Source: Chryseobacterium viscerum
GTDB lineage: Bacteria > Bacteroidota > Bacteroidia > Flavobacteriales > Weeksellaceae
Assembly: GCF_025949665.1 (NCBI RefSeq)
Contig: NZ_JAPDFT010000001.1
Span: forward strand, 992,001 to 1,056,000
Length of the DNA: 64,000 nt
Reading direction: 5' to 3'
Part shown: positions 15,457-26,997 of the stretch, piece after piece
Position numbering within the stretch: the stretch's first letter is position 1
How the letters are laid out: every line of letters begins with the position of its first letter
Notes under the pieces: generated by a model
Databases searched by the model: none
The model's input: the letters and a program-made list of their open reading frames with translations, nothing else
What the model was told of the DNA's origin: nothing
Position numbers and translations under genes: made by a program

Positions 15457-15879
15457 ATGACTCCAGAAAAAAGAAAACTCATCACAGACAGCTTCAACCG
15501 TTCGGAAACTTTACAGTTCTATAAAGCAGAACTGCTGGAAGTAGAAACCGATTTTATATCCATGAAGATTCCTAAAATGGAAATGATGACCAGGAAAGCC
15601 GGAATGTTTAATGGGGCTATGATTGCTTCTTTGGTAGATGTTTCTTCAGGTTATGCAGCGGTGAGCCATTACGCAGAAGACTGTTATGTGGTAACTGTTG
15701 AATTGAAAGTGAATTACCTTCGTCCTGCCATGGGTGATGCTTTGGTTTCAAAATCCTATGTCATCAAAGGCGGAGGGAAAATCATTGTGGTGAGAACAGA
15801 AATCTATGTTCAGACTGAAGGATCAGACTCAGAAAGCCATGTGGCGACTTCATTGGTCACAATGATGAAAATAAAATAA
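15457..15879 (+). CDS. PaaI-type hotdog thioesterase
   Basis: A 140-residue hotdog-fold protein of the PaaI/YigI-like acyl-CoA thioesterase group. The central helix and active site read AGMFNGAMIASLVDVSSGYA, where many relatives have HGG. Asn in place of His and the retained Asp fit a variant active site. The following strands (VVTVELKVNYLRPAMGDALV, then GGGKIIVVRTEIYV) complete the fold. Substrate acyl-CoA is unknown. Transcribed alone, about 110 bases before the holin-family gene. Confidence 0.85.
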   Translation: MTPEKRKLITDSFNRSETLQFYKAELLEVETDFISMKIPKMEMMTRKAGMFNGAMIASLVDVSSGYAAVSHYAEDCYVVTVELKVNYLRPAMGDALVSKSYVIKGGGKIIVVRTEIYVQTEGSDSESHVATSLVTMMKIK

Positions 15880-15995
15880 AACATTAAAGAAAAAAAGACA
15901 AGATATTCCTTAAATAAAGGGTTTCAAAGGATTCTTTTTTCCGGAATGGAATGGCTTTTGCTCCATACACCCCATAAACATTAAAAAATAACTCA

Positions 15996-16340
15996 ATGAA
16001 CTTAATTATCCGATTATTTGTAACAGCAATTGTAGCTTATCTTTTAACTAAAATCTTACCGGGAGTACATTTTGAAGGATTTTCTTCAGCCATTATCTTT
16101 GCTATTGTGCTAGGGGTTCTTAACATATTTGTAAAGCCTATTTTAAGCCTGTTCGGTCTGCCGTTGACCATTCTTACATTAGGATTCTTTGCTTTGGTAA
16201 TCAATGCCGGAATTATCCTGATTGCAGACTACTTCATAGATAGTATGGTGGTAGATGGTTTCTGGTGGGCATTTATCTTCAGTATATTATTGTCAATCGT
16301 GACGTCTCTGGCGAATTCAATGTTCTCAGATGGAGATTAA
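15996..16340 (+). CDS. Phage holin family protein (four-helix membrane protein, PF04020 type)
   Basis: A 114-residue membrane protein with four helices. Its marks are VTAIVAYLLTKILPGVHFEGF, then ILGVLN-type positions in AIVLGVLNIFVKPILSLFGL and LTILTLGFFALVINAGIILI. The family is called 'holin' by distant similarity only and is widespread as a single-gene membrane protein of unknown function in Bacteroidota; no phage genes are nearby. The last helix ends SLANSMFSDGD. It is followed by a bidirectional terminator. Confidence 0.88.
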   Translation: MNLIIRLFVTAIVAYLLTKILPGVHFEGFSSAIIFAIVLGVLNIFVKPILSLFGLPLTILTLGFFALVINAGIILIADYFIDSMVVDGFWWAFIFSILLSIVTSLANSMFSDGD

Positions 16341-16368
16341 TTAAAATCATAATAAATCAAAATAAAAA

Positions 16369-16389
16369 AATCCGCTCAACGAGCGGATT
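16369..16389. terminator. Bidirectional terminator between convergent genes
   Basis: AATCCGCTC-AAC-GAGCGGATT with a T run on the right and an A run on the left, placed between the convergent genes ending at 16340 and 16393. Confidence 0.9.
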
Positions 16390-16392
16390 TTT

Positions 16393-17259
16393 TTATTTTT
16401 TAATGAATTTCAGTAAAACCAAATTTCCCTGCTGGTCTTTCAGTTTTAGAAAGTAATTTCCAGAAATAAGCTGATTAATTAAAATTTCTTTTACAAACTG
16501 ACCCTTTACAATAGCTCTTCCGTTCACATCTGTAATTTCATATTCCTTGAAGTTTCTGTCTGTATTCACCTTTAAAACATCTGAAACAGGATTCGGATAA
16601 ACCTTGATCAAAACGGTGTTGTTTTTAAGCTGTGTTTCATGAGCTGCCAAAAACAGGCATGAAGGTGGAGTTGTTATCACTCCATCTGTAAAATCATAAT
16701 ACAAAGTACTTCCCATCGGAATCAAATTCGTACTGATGGCCGGAGGAATATTTTCAAAAAGAGAACAATTATTAAAACGTACATTGGCATTTTCAAAATT
16801 TCTGGTGATTTTGTACCAGGTTTCACATCCTGCAGGCTGCATCACTATTCCGGGCCATAACGTATCTATTGCAAATCCGTTAATTGAATTGGGATTAATC
16901 ATATCAATCATGACACAGCTTCCGCCCGTCCAGGTAGAAGGTGCTTTAAAATAAATAACAGCATCAGGAATACTTCCCGTATAATATTTTTTACTGATGA
17001 TAGCTGAGGAATTTCCCTGTCCGTTAACAAGAAATGCTTTGATTTCTTTATTCTGGTCGATAGGAATCTGCACATTGTTGAGGGCAGAACTAGAACTTAG
17101 TGTGGGTGTACTTCCATCAGTCGTATAATAAATTGTGCCGTTTCCTGAAATAATGGCTTGATAAGGATTATCATAATGACTTGCAAAAGGACTTATCGTT
17201 AACTGTGAAAAAAAGAATGATGATAGAAGAAATGACGAAATAAGCAGAAACTTTTTCAT
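16393..17259 (-). CDS. T9SS-secreted protein with chitobiase C-terminal-like domain
   Basis: A 288-residue secreted protein. The signal peptide covers residues 1-18 (SSFFFSQ). Residues about 25-95 resemble the chitobiase/beta-hexosaminidase C-terminal domain (GTIYYTTDGSTPTLSS). A middle segment (about 96-205) has VIYFKAPSTWTGGSCVMIDM and Cys pairs, and resembles starch-binding-like modules. The last 70 residues are a type A T9SS sorting domain (VYPNPVSDVLKV through to KFIKK), so the product should reach the cell surface or medium. No catalytic domain is present, which makes a carbohydrate-binding or adhesive role more likely. Transcribed alone. Confidence 0.85.
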   Translation of the reverse strand: MKKFLLISSFLLSSFFFSQLTISPFASHYDNPYQAIISGNGTIYYTTDGSTPTLSSSSALNNVQIPIDQNKEIKAFLVNGQGNSSAIISKKYYTGSIPDAVIYFKAPSTWTGGSCVMIDMINPNSINGFAIDTLWPGIVMQPAGCETWYKITRNFENANVRFNNCSLFENIPPAISTNLIPMGSTLYYDFTDGVITTPPSCLFLAAHETQLKNNTVLIKVYPNPVSDVLKVNTDRNFKEYEITDVNGRAIVKGQFVKEILINQLISGNYFLKLKDQQGNLVLLKFIKK

Positions 17260-17378
17260 GAAATATGGGTATTAGTTTGTTTTTTATAAAATTAATGAAT
17301 TTACCAATTGATAAATGATTTACTTTAAACTTTAGAAAACTTAAATGTTAATTCTTTCGTTAATTTTATTTTAATAGT

Positions 17379-17386
17379 TAACTTTG
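17379..17386 (+). promoter_or_regulatory. -7 box of the S9 peptidase promoter
   Basis: TAACTTTG fits TAnnTTTG, 78 bases before the ATG, implying a leader of about 70 bases. Confidence 0.45.
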
Positions 17387-17464
17387 GCAATCTTTGAGTT
17401 TAATAAAAGGAGGGTATGAAATCAGCAGGATTCCGTACATCCGTTAAAAAATGAATATCAACAT

Positions 17465-19459
17465 ATGAAACTTAAGTACAGTCTGCTGGCCTTGGCAGCT
17501 CCGCTTTTAATGAATGCACAACAAGTAATGACGCCTGAAATTCTTTGGACTTTGAAAAAAGTTGGAGTACAGGCTGTTTCACCGGATCAGGGTTCTCTTA
17601 TCTATAAAGTAGGACAGGTTGATCTGAAAACAGAAAAAACAAAAAATGAGAACTATTTTCTGAATGTTCTTAATAATCAGTCTTCCAAAATTGATTTCGG
17701 TAAAAAAGCCCTTATTCAATGGGATAAAAATGGGATTTATGCTCAGGAAGGTGATAAAATTTATCTTTCTAAAGATGCAGGAAAAACCTGGACAGAATTT
17801 TATACCATTGGTGAAGTAGACAATATCGTAATTTCTCCGGACGGGAAGAAAATTGCTTTCAGCAAGCAGGTATTGGTAGAAAAAGTAATGGGGAAAGATA
17901 AATTCAGCGATACTCCTAAAACTACGGCTCAGGTGTATACAGATCTGAACCACAGACACTGGGATTATTTCAATGAAGGAAAATACAACCATGTATTTGT
18001 AGTGAATACTTCTGATAAAGCAGAATCAGCTAAAGACCTGCTGGAAGGAAAAATGTGGGATTCTCCTCAGAGACCTTTCGGGGGTGCTGAAGACTTTATC
18101 TGGAGTTCAGATTCTGCACAGCTTTTATATGTTACAAAACCTAAAAGTGGAAAAGACTATTCTACAAGTACCAATACAGATATTTTTGCTTACGATTTAG
18201 CATCAGGAACAACCAAAAATCTTACAGAATCCAACAAAGGATATGATGTAAATCCTAAATTCAGTCCGGATGGAAAATCTTTGATCTGGCAGAGCATGGC
18301 CAGAGATGGATATGAAGCAGATAAGAATGATGTGAAAATCATGGATTGGAAGTCAGGAAAGACAACTAATTTAACTTCTGGTTGGGATGAAAGTGTTTCA
18401 GGAGATGTACTTTGGGGTGCAGATTCAAAAACGATCTACTTCACAGCAGCGTTCAGAGGAACAAAACAGCTTTTTGCTCTGGATTCAAAATCAGCAAAAG
18501 TACAACAGATTACGAAAGGAGATTTTGACGTAAACGAAATCTTTACAGACAATAAAAATTCACTTTTAGTAGGAAGAACAGATGTAAACCATGCCACAGA
18601 ATTATTCTCTGTAAACGTTAAAAACGGAGAAATGAAGCAGGTGACTGAAGCCAATAAAGAAACATATGCTAAGCTGGCTCAGGGGAAATCTGAACTTAAG
18701 ATGGTGAAGACTTCAGACGGTAAGGAAATGGGCGTGTGGTTCCACTATCCGCCAAACTTTGACCCAAACAAAAAATATCCTACTTTGGTATACTGCCAGG
18801 GTGGTCCGCAGTCTGCTCTTACTCAGTTTTTCAGCGTAAGATGGAACTTTGCCCTGATGACAGCCAACGACTATATCGTGGTAGCACCAAACAGAAGAGG
18901 TATGCCAGGCTGGGGTACAAAATGGAATGAAGAGATTTCAAGAGACTGGGGCGGGCAGCCAATGAGAGATTATCTGGCAGCAACAGACTTTGCGAAAACT
19001 TTACCATATGTAGACGGAGACAGAGTAGCCGCAGTAGGAGCGAGTTACGGAGGATACAGCGTATTTATGCTGGCAGGAATCCATGAAAACAGATTCAAAA
19101 CATTCATCGCTCATGATGGATTATTTGATATGAAATCATGGTATCTTACTACTGAAGAGCTTTGGTTTGCAAACTGGGATCTTGGTTCACCATGGGAAAA
19201 ACCACAGCCAAAAGCTTATACAGAATTCAATCCAAGCAATTTTGTAGATAAATGGAATAAACCTATCATGATCGTTCAGGGAGGAATTGATTTCCGTGTT
19301 CCTTACGAGCAGGGACAGGAAGCTTTCCAGGCTGCAAAATTAAGAGGATTAAAATCTAAACTGGTGTACTTCCCGAACGAAAATCACTGGGTACTTCATC
19401 CACAAAACGGATTGGTATGGCAGAGAGAATTCTTTGATTGGTTGAAAGAAACTTTATAA
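17465..19459 (+). CDS. Exported S9 prolyl-oligopeptidase-family peptidase, DPP5-like
   Basis: A 664-residue serine peptidase. The signal peptide covers residues 1-18 (LLMNAQ). Residues 20-410 form the beta-propeller, and the alpha/beta-hydrolase domain begins near 415 with WFHYPPNFDPNKKYPTLVY. The catalytic triad is S527 in GASYGG, D609 in GGIDFRVP and H641 in NENHWVL. The order and motifs fit bacterial dipeptidyl-peptidase 5 (S9C), a periplasmic enzyme that releases dipeptides from oligopeptides and feeds amino-acid catabolism in Bacteroidota. The exact P1 preference is an inference from family. Transcribed alone and followed by a terminator. Confidence 0.9.
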   Translation: MKLKYSLLALAAPLLMNAQQVMTPEILWTLKKVGVQAVSPDQGSLIYKVGQVDLKTEKTKNENYFLNVLNNQSSKIDFGKKALIQWDKNGIYAQEGDKIYLSKDAGKTWTEFYTIGEVDNIVISPDGKKIAFSKQVLVEKVMGKDKFSDTPKTTAQVYTDLNHRHWDYFNEGKYNHVFVVNTSDKAESAKDLLEGKMWDSPQRPFGGAEDFIWSSDSAQLLYVTKPKSGKDYSTSTNTDIFAYDLASGTTKNLTESNKGYDVNPKFSPDGKSLIWQSMARDGYEADKNDVKIMDWKSGKTTNLTSGWDESVSGDVLWGADSKTIYFTAAFRGTKQLFALDSKSAKVQQITKGDFDVNEIFTDNKNSLLVGRTDVNHATELFSVNVKNGEMKQVTEANKETYAKLAQGKSELKMVKTSDGKEMGVWFHYPPNFDPNKKYPTLVYCQGGPQSALTQFFSVRWNFALMTANDYIVVAPNRRGMPGWGTKWNEEISRDWGGQPMRDYLAATDFAKTLPYVDGDRVAAVGASYGGYSVFMLAGIHENRFKTFIAHDGLFDMKSWYLTTEELWFANWDLGSPWEKPQPKAYTEFNPSNFVDKWNKPIMIVQGGIDFRVPYEQGQEAFQAAKLRGLKSKLVYFPNENHWVLHPQNGLVWQREFFDWLKETL

Positions 19460-19485
19460 TAGAAACAAAATAAATATCAATAGGA

Positions 19486-19511
19486 GTGGGCTTTAGCCCG
19501 CTTTTTTTATG
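19486..19511 (+). terminator. Terminator after the S9 peptidase gene
   Basis: AGTGGGCT-TT-AGCCCGCT (one G-T pair) followed by TTTTTTT. Confidence 0.8.
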
Positions 19512-19601
19512 CCCAGAAATTCAATGGCTTTAGCCAAAACCTAAATAGCAACATATTTTTTAATCTGTGTAATCTGCATAATCTGCGAGAAATAAAATCT
19601 A

Positions 19602-19609
19602 TATATTTG
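19602..19609 (+). promoter_or_regulatory. -7 box immediately before the glycosylase ATG
   Basis: TATATTTG ends three bases before the ATG at 19613, so the transcript would begin at or next to the start codon. Confidence 0.6.
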
Positions 19610-19612
19610 AAT

Positions 19613-20104
19613 ATGCAAAACCGTATTTCTTCATTTTCACCCCTTATTGATGCCCAATCTGAAATTTTAATTTTAGGCTCAATTCCGGGCGTGAAATCAT
19701 TGGAAAAACAACAATATTATGCCCATCCGCAAAATAAATTCTGGAAAATTATTTTTGAGTTGCTGAACGAAGAATTTACTGAAGATTATACCCAAAGAAT
19801 CAAAACCATCATGAAACATCACATTGCTCTTTGGGACGTTATTGATTCCTGCGAAAGAAAAGGAAGCCTGGATTCCGAAATCAGAAATGAAGAGGCCAAC
19901 CAGATTGATGAACTGCTGGAAAAATACCCAAATGTCAAAGCCATATTCTGCAATGGTGGAAAATCTCATAAAAATTTACAAAAACTGCTGGGAAAAGATT
20001 ATAAACTGCCCATTTTCCTATTGCCTTCTACAAGTCCGCTTCATACCGTTTCCTTTGAGAAGAAGCTGGAGGAGTGGAAGAGAATACTGGAGTTTTTGGT
20101 TTGA
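19613..20104 (+). CDS. DNA-deoxyinosine glycosylase (UDG superfamily, family 6 type)
   Basis: A 163-residue DNA repair enzyme that removes deaminated bases, chiefly hypoxanthine. The signature is LGSIPGVKSLEKQQYY followed by HPQNKFWKII, then IALWDVIDSCERKGSLDS. The C-terminal motif LPSTSPLHT corresponds to the Ser/His-containing loop that grips DNA in UDG-fold enzymes. Start: the ATG at 19613 is chosen. An in-frame TTG six bases upstream is the last part of the TATATTTG promoter box and cannot be on the transcript. The mRNA is therefore probably leaderless. Transcribed alone. Confidence 0.88.
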   Translation: MQNRISSFSPLIDAQSEILILGSIPGVKSLEKQQYYAHPQNKFWKIIFELLNEEFTEDYTQRIKTIMKHHIALWDVIDSCERKGSLDSEIRNEEANQIDELLEKYPNVKAIFCNGGKSHKNLQKLLGKDYKLPIFLLPSTSPLHTVSFEKKLEEWKRILEFLV

Positions 20105-20156
20105 GAGTTTGAGAATGGGAGGGTTTACGAGTTAGGGCGTTGTTTGTAAGAGTGGG

Positions 20157-20221
20157 GATTTCTACGGAATGACAAACAGAGCGCTTTATTTATGCGTACA
20201 CTTTGTCATTCCGTAGGAATC
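20157..20221. repeat. Long hairpin repeat (TCCTACGGAAT family), copy 3
   Basis: Arms GATTTCTACGGAATGACAAA and TTTGTCATTCCGTAGGAATC around a 25-base loop, between the glycosylase gene and the convergent kinase gene. Confidence 0.85.
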
Positions 20222-20268
20222 TAAATTTTGTATTTAATCTTGATAGAAAATTAAAGGATTTTTTAACA

Positions 20269-21293
20269 TCATTCACATCCCAGATATTCCCTTAATCCCT
20301 TCAACAGCTCCAGTTGGTTTTTGGTCCGGTCTAAATTATGCTCAGGATATTTCGTAGAATAATAGGTGCTTCCATTTAGGTAATCCGTTAAAAAACGAAG
20401 TTCCTGAATATAAATAGCGACTTGTGCAGCATAATCAAGATTGTCAGATTCTTCCGGGGTAAGTTTTTCCTTTAAATAGAATAAGAACCCTTCTTTTACA
20501 GCCTTATACATTTCAGGTTTGAAATTGTTTCTGGCATTTCCATCATCTTCATGAGTTGTATTGGTATAAGACTGGATCATTGTTCCAAAATCATATAAAA
20601 TCGTGGAAATCATCATAGTATCCAGATCAATGACAGCTAATGGTTTATGATTCTGATCGAAGAGGATATTGCTGATTTTCACATCTGCATGTATGATTCT
20701 TTTAGGAATCTGATTGTTTTTCTCCATTTCGATCCATTGATCAGGCAAGGACAGAAGCTGATTGGTGATTTCTATTTCAGCCTTTGCATTTTCTTTTAAT
20801 TGAGGAGCCGCATCTTTAAGTGCATTTTTATAATCTGCAACCCTTTTCTCAAAATTAAGGAAATCAGGAAGTGTATCTTCAATAGCAGGCAGCTTTTCAG
20901 TATTAACGGTAGTAAGGAAATAACTGAAGGTCTTAGCTGCTTCAAATGCCGTCTGCAGTGATGGAACGGTAAGAAAAGAAACACTGTTTTCTACAAAGCT
21001 CAACATACGCCATGGATCATCATTTGTATCTTTTACCAGAAGTTTACCGGTAAGAGAAGGTATAGGCTCAATAATTTGAAACTGATAGTTATTTGACCTG
21101 AGAATTTCATTAATCATTAAATGATTATTAACGATCACCTCCGGCCGTTTGAAAACATGATTGTTGATTTTCTGTAAGATAAACTTTTTCCCCTGATCTT
21201 TATTTTCCAAAAGATAGGTGGTATTGATCAACCCGTCAGTAATAGGAGTGAGATCGTAATGATCTGTACCAATAAATTGGATAACAATATCGC

Positions 21294-21303
<10 letters not shown>
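20269..21303 (-). CDS. NahK-like N-acetylhexosamine 1-kinase (APH fold)
   Basis: A 344-residue kinase of the aminoglycoside-phosphotransferase fold. The pattern is that of N-acetylhexosamine 1-kinases as known from Bifidobacterium: GLINTTYLL for the nucleotide loop, FILQKINNHVF, catalytic HADVKISNILFD, metal-binding VIDLDTM, and the characteristic FLTDYLNGSTYYSTKYPEHN near the C-terminus. The expected reaction is phosphorylation of GalNAc or GlcNAc at C1. The gene overlaps the preceding nucleotidyltransferase gene by 10 bases and is last in the operon headed by GH109, giving a release-phosphorylate-activate order. Aminoglycoside resistance is not supported. Confidence 0.85.
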
Positions 21304-23595
<2,292 letters not shown>

Positions 23596-23744
23596 CTATT
23601 TTTTTCCTAAATATATTAAAACTTTTGTAAATCCCGATGAGGTGATGGATAATATCAGGTGAGGGAGGGGAAGCTGGAGGATTTGGGAGTGAAAGAGTTT
23701 CCGGGCTAGAGAGTAAGATGGTTTAAGAATGTTTGAAATAGGGT

Positions 23745-23780
23745 AAAAGAGCTAAATAATTTTTACTCTTTAGCTCTTTT
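23745..23780. terminator. Terminator hairpin after the M61 peptidase gene
   Basis: Perfect 12-bp stem AAAAGAGCTAAA/TTTAGCTCTTTT with a 12-base loop, just beyond the stop of the minus-strand gene ending at 23806. Confidence 0.75.
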
Positions 23781-23805
23781 CACTTTTATAATTTCGTTTG
23801 AAAGT

Positions 23806-25341
23806 CTATTGATTAATCCATGCTTTTCTTAAAGCCAGCTGTTTTGAATCGGGATTAGGTATCGTAGTTACTTTTCCGGTTGTTTCATCATAGCTAAGAC
23901 CTGCTTTTTCCAGATATTCCTTTAATGGAATAGGTTGGGTACCTTCTACATAATCTTTGAAAAATACACGTATTTCCGGATAGGTCATTTTGGTAATTTC
24001 ATCAAAAAGTTCATCATCATTAAAATATTTACCCTCTCCATACTTTTTCATAAGCATCTGCATCAGATCCTGAGTTCCTGTTTTTCCGTTTGAGAGTTCT
24101 CTTAGCCTTATGTCCAGACATAATCCAAGTAATGCTCCTTTCATGTAAAAATTCATATACTGATCCTGTCTTTCCATGGAGTTTTTACTCAATTCAGTAA
24201 GAGAAAATTTATCATCAAATTCTTTCATACCATGTATCTTTTCTTCCAGGCTTTTTTCAAAATCTTCCAGACTGATCATTTTTTGTTTGATAGGCATATG
24301 AATCGTAGCATATTCAGTCATTCCTTCATACAGCCAAAGATGCTTAGACATGACAGGATTCAGAAAATCATAATGTTGAATTTCTCCTGAATGAATATTG
24401 AGAGGGGTAACAATATGGAAAAACTCATGAGAAGCCACTCTGTTTAAAGCATTCGGAAGAAATTTCATACTTCCTGAACGGTACAGGCAGACTGTAGAGT
24501 GGGAGTGTTCAAGCCCGTCTCCCAGATATCCGTTTTCATTGGAAGATTCATAATAAATCAAAAAAGCATATTTGTTGACCGGTAATGTTCCGCCAAGATA
24601 AGCCTGCTGATTTTTCAGAATGTTCTCTATTTCGTTAGCAATCGTTTTAGAATAATGTCTTTCCTTCTTGTTATAGAATGATACAAGCACTTTGGTATGA
24701 CCTATTTTGAGCCATGTAGTATCAGGAACGCAATATAAAACAGGAGAATCTACCAATTGCCGGTAATCTTTTGCCCAGACAATATCTGTATTTTTATTTT
24801 TCTGCTTATAATCCAGGGCAGAAGAAGCGTAAAAGTCCTTGTTTTTTGTAATATTAATCTGATAAGGATTATCTTTCATTTCTTCAAAATATCCCACTAA
24901 AGAATTATAGTTGATTACAAAAACGCTGTCTTTGATAAACATACTGCCTGGAGATTTGGCTTCCTGGGTATCATTTTTTAAAGAATCCCAACCGTCGGCT
25001 ACCTGATATGATATTTGGTGTACATGTTTAAGATCGTGTACCAGCCAGCTGTTTTTATCCAGGCGTTCTGTCAGTATTTTTTTTCCGTTCTTGTCGGTAG
25101 CTGAAAAATCTGAAACATATTGGCCGAAATTCATAGCCTGATAAAATCCGGGAACCAGTTTAGGGATAATAAACTTACCTTGTTGAAGATTGTTCCTGGG
25201 CGGAGCAAAAGAAACCCGGACTTCATCGTTGGACATATGAAGAAGATCTATATTGTATTCGTAATTATTCTTTGGTTTTTGGGCTATAATTATATTAGGA
25301 ATTATAACGGTCAGAAAAAATAGCTTTATCAGAGTATTCAT
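23806..25341 (-). CDS. Exported M61 family (glycyl aminopeptidase-like) metallopeptidase
   Basis: A 511-residue zinc peptidase with signal peptide MNTLIKLFFLTVIIPNIIIA. The N-terminal beta-rich half (about 25-220) leads to the thermolysin-like catalytic domain. The zinc motif HEFFH begins at H305 (H305, E306, H309), and a downstream Glu in LWLYEGMTEYATIH is the probable third ligand. The family's usual C-terminal PDZ domain seems absent: the protein ends soon after the catalytic domain at about residue 511, shorter than typical PDZ-containing M61 members (around 600). The likely location is the periplasm. Transcribed alone. Confidence 0.85.
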   Translation of the reverse strand: MNTLIKLFFLTVIIPNIIIAQKPKNNYEYNIDLLHMSNDEVRVSFAPPRNNLQQGKFIIPKLVPGFYQAMNFGQYVSDFSATDKNGKKILTERLDKNSWLVHDLKHVHQISYQVADGWDSLKNDTQEAKSPGSMFIKDSVFVINYNSLVGYFEEMKDNPYQINITKNKDFYASSALDYKQKNKNTDIVWAKDYRQLVDSPVLYCVPDTTWLKIGHTKVLVSFYNKKERHYSKTIANEIENILKNQQAYLGGTLPVNKYAFLIYYESSNENGYLGDGLEHSHSTVCLYRSGSMKFLPNALNRVASHEFFHIVTPLNIHSGEIQHYDFLNPVMSKHLWLYEGMTEYATIHMPIKQKMISLEDFEKSLEEKIHGMKEFDDKFSLTELSKNSMERQDQYMNFYMKGALLGLCLDIRLRELSNGKTGTQDLMQMLMKKYGEGKYFNDDELFDEITKMTYPEIRVFFKDYVEGTQPIPLKEYLEKAGLSYDETTGKVTTIPNPDSKQLALRKAWINQ

Positions 25342-25400
25342 TTGCTATTGTTTTAATAAGTACTACGAAAATACAAAATTCCCTCTAAGGTTTGCCGGGT

Positions 25401-26093
25401 TTATTTTTCCATATAATAAACTTCTTCGTAAGGCTGAATCAATACCCATCCGTGGCCTGAGAACTTCATCTGAAATTCTTCACCACTTCCTCTTCCGATA
25501 AGGCTTTTGAAAGAAACATTTGTTTTCAGTTCCGGGCTCAGATTTCCGGACCATGCAACAGTAGCATTAGGATCTGTGAACACAGGCGTATCAGGAGTTA
25601 CCAGTAGAGTTAATGGATCTCCGTGAGTTGTAATGGCAATATGTCCCGTTCCTGAAAGTTTCACCTGGAAAAGTCCGCCAGACATCATTCCTGCAATACT
25701 CTTAAGCATGGTAATATCACTTTTTACACTTTGCTCATGGGCAAGAACATCATTTCCGTTCACACATACTGACTCGTTGTTCAGATAAAGGATACGTACT
25801 TTTTTTCCGGAATCTGCCACATACAATTTTCCGGTTCCTTCCGCTTTCATAAGCTTACTTCCTTCCCCGCTGATTGCTTTTTTAAGAAGATTTCCAATTC
25901 CTCCGGCAAGCATTCCCTGTCTTTCAAAATTGACATTTCCCACATAGCTTACCATACTTCCTTTTTTGGTCCATACTGCCTGATTATTAAGGTTGATTTC
26001 CAGAAGATGTTTGGTTTCCAGTTCAAAATAATCTCTTTGCTGCGGATTCTCTTTTGTTTCGTTGATAAATGCTTCAATTGAATATTTACTCAT
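25401..26093 (-). CDS. AIM24 family protein
   Basis: A 230-residue beta-helical protein of the AIM24/TIGR00266 family. The marks are the Gly-rich central segment GGIGNLLKKAISGEGSKLMK, the segment VCVNGNDVLAHEQSVKSDIT, and GGLFQVKLSGTGHIAITTHG. The eukaryotic relative is mitochondrial Aim24, needed for inner-membrane organisation; bacterial function is unknown. No signal peptide. It lies 27 bases downstream of a gene for an acidic protein of unknown function on the same strand, with which it probably forms an operon. Confidence 0.88.
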   Translation of the reverse strand: MSKYSIEAFINETKENPQQRDYFELETKHLLEINLNNQAVWTKKGSMVSYVGNVNFERQGMLAGGIGNLLKKAISGEGSKLMKAEGTGKLYVADSGKKVRILYLNNESVCVNGNDVLAHEQSVKSDITMLKSIAGMMSGGLFQVKLSGTGHIAITTHGDPLTLLVTPDTPVFTDPNATVAWSGNLSPELKTNVSFKSLIGRGSGEEFQMKFSGHGWVLIQPYEEVYYMEK

Positions 26094-26120
26094 AATGATA
26101 ATTTTTTTGATTGGTTGTTT

Positions 26121-26843
26121 TTATGCGGTTATCGATTTGATTCTGTTTAATTTGTATTCTCTCTTATTACTTTTCGGATTCAGATCCACAAATTCATAGG
26201 TTTCAAAGTTGGCAAGTCTAGCTTTGAACATTTCCGTTGCTTTTTCTACTGACCAGGTTTTAGGATAATGAAAACCTTCAAATTCTGCATTGAAAATCTC
26301 TGCTTTGAAATCATGAGAAAACTCATCATCACCAGCGTAAGTTAATGCTATTTTACCGGTCCAAGTAATATCATATTGACTACTGTCTGTTTTTGAAAAC
26401 TGTATCTGATGGCCGGCACAACTGTCATGTCCCAGCAGATAAATATTGAATACCAGATCATCATCATCAAAATGTTGTTCAGATGGAAGATCGTTGCTGA
26501 AAAGGTTATTTTTAACAACAGCATCGAAGTCAAGTTTCTCATCAAGGTTGTTAATTCTTATTCCTCTTTGCTCACCCCAATAATTTGACGATAGAGTACA
26601 GGCATGGTAATTTCCCCATACGACTTTGGAGTCCCAGTCTGATAAATCTTCGTCTTCTTCGTCGCTGTCATCATCATTTGCATAATAATTTTCAGTTTTT
26701 AAATGAAAATCAAACCAGATAAACCCATATTCATCAATCCGTCCGCTCCAGTTGAATGTAACGATTTTATGACCGTCAGGATACGGATTATTAAGGAAAT
26801 AGATTGTGCTTACTGGCTCCATGCTGAATTTTAATTTTCCCAA
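26121..26843 (-). CDS. Acidic cytoplasmic protein of unknown function
   Basis: A 240-residue protein without signal peptide or membrane segment. A notable acidic stretch (YANDDDSDEEDEDLSDWDSK, near residues 54-73) interrupts a beta-rich sequence with many aromatic residues (FNWSGRIDEYGFIWFDFHLK). A second acidic patch EQHFDDDDLVF follows. The C-terminal part, beginning FHYPKTWSVEKATEMFKARL, is more helical and basic. I do not recognise the family. Its position 27 bases upstream of the AIM24 gene suggests a shared transcript and perhaps a shared role. Confidence 0.65.
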   Translation of the reverse strand: MGKLKFSMEPVSTIYFLNNPYPDGHKIVTFNWSGRIDEYGFIWFDFHLKTENYYANDDDSDEEDEDLSDWDSKVVWGNYHACTLSSNYWGEQRGIRINNLDEKLDFDAVVKNNLFSNDLPSEQHFDDDDLVFNIYLLGHDSCAGHQIQFSKTDSSQYDITWTGKIALTYAGDDEFSHDFKAEIFNAEFEGFHYPKTWSVEKATEMFKARLANFETYEFVDLNPKSNKREYKLNRIKSITA

Positions 26844-26910
26844 AAGTAAAACTTTTTAAGTTTAAAATTCCCCGTAAAATCACGGTTTTATATTTCATTG
26901 TAAATAATAC

Positions 26911-26942
26911 TTGACAAAGGGGTATTCAATGTCGTATATTTG
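26911..26942 (+). promoter_or_regulatory. Promoter of queA
   Basis: TTG at 26911-26913 (-33 element) and TATATTTG at 26935-26942 (-7 element), separated by 21 bases; the ATG follows 55 bases later. This is the clearest full Bacteroidota-type promoter in the window. Confidence 0.75.
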
Positions 26943-26997
26943 CACTCCGAAAATTACACCTTGTAATTTCAATAATTTTTAAACCGTAATTTAAAAA

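Noticed and set aside
15996-16340. Holin-family gene as evidence of a prophage
   Set aside because: The family is widespread as a single membrane-protein gene in Bacteroidota and no other phage gene is near.
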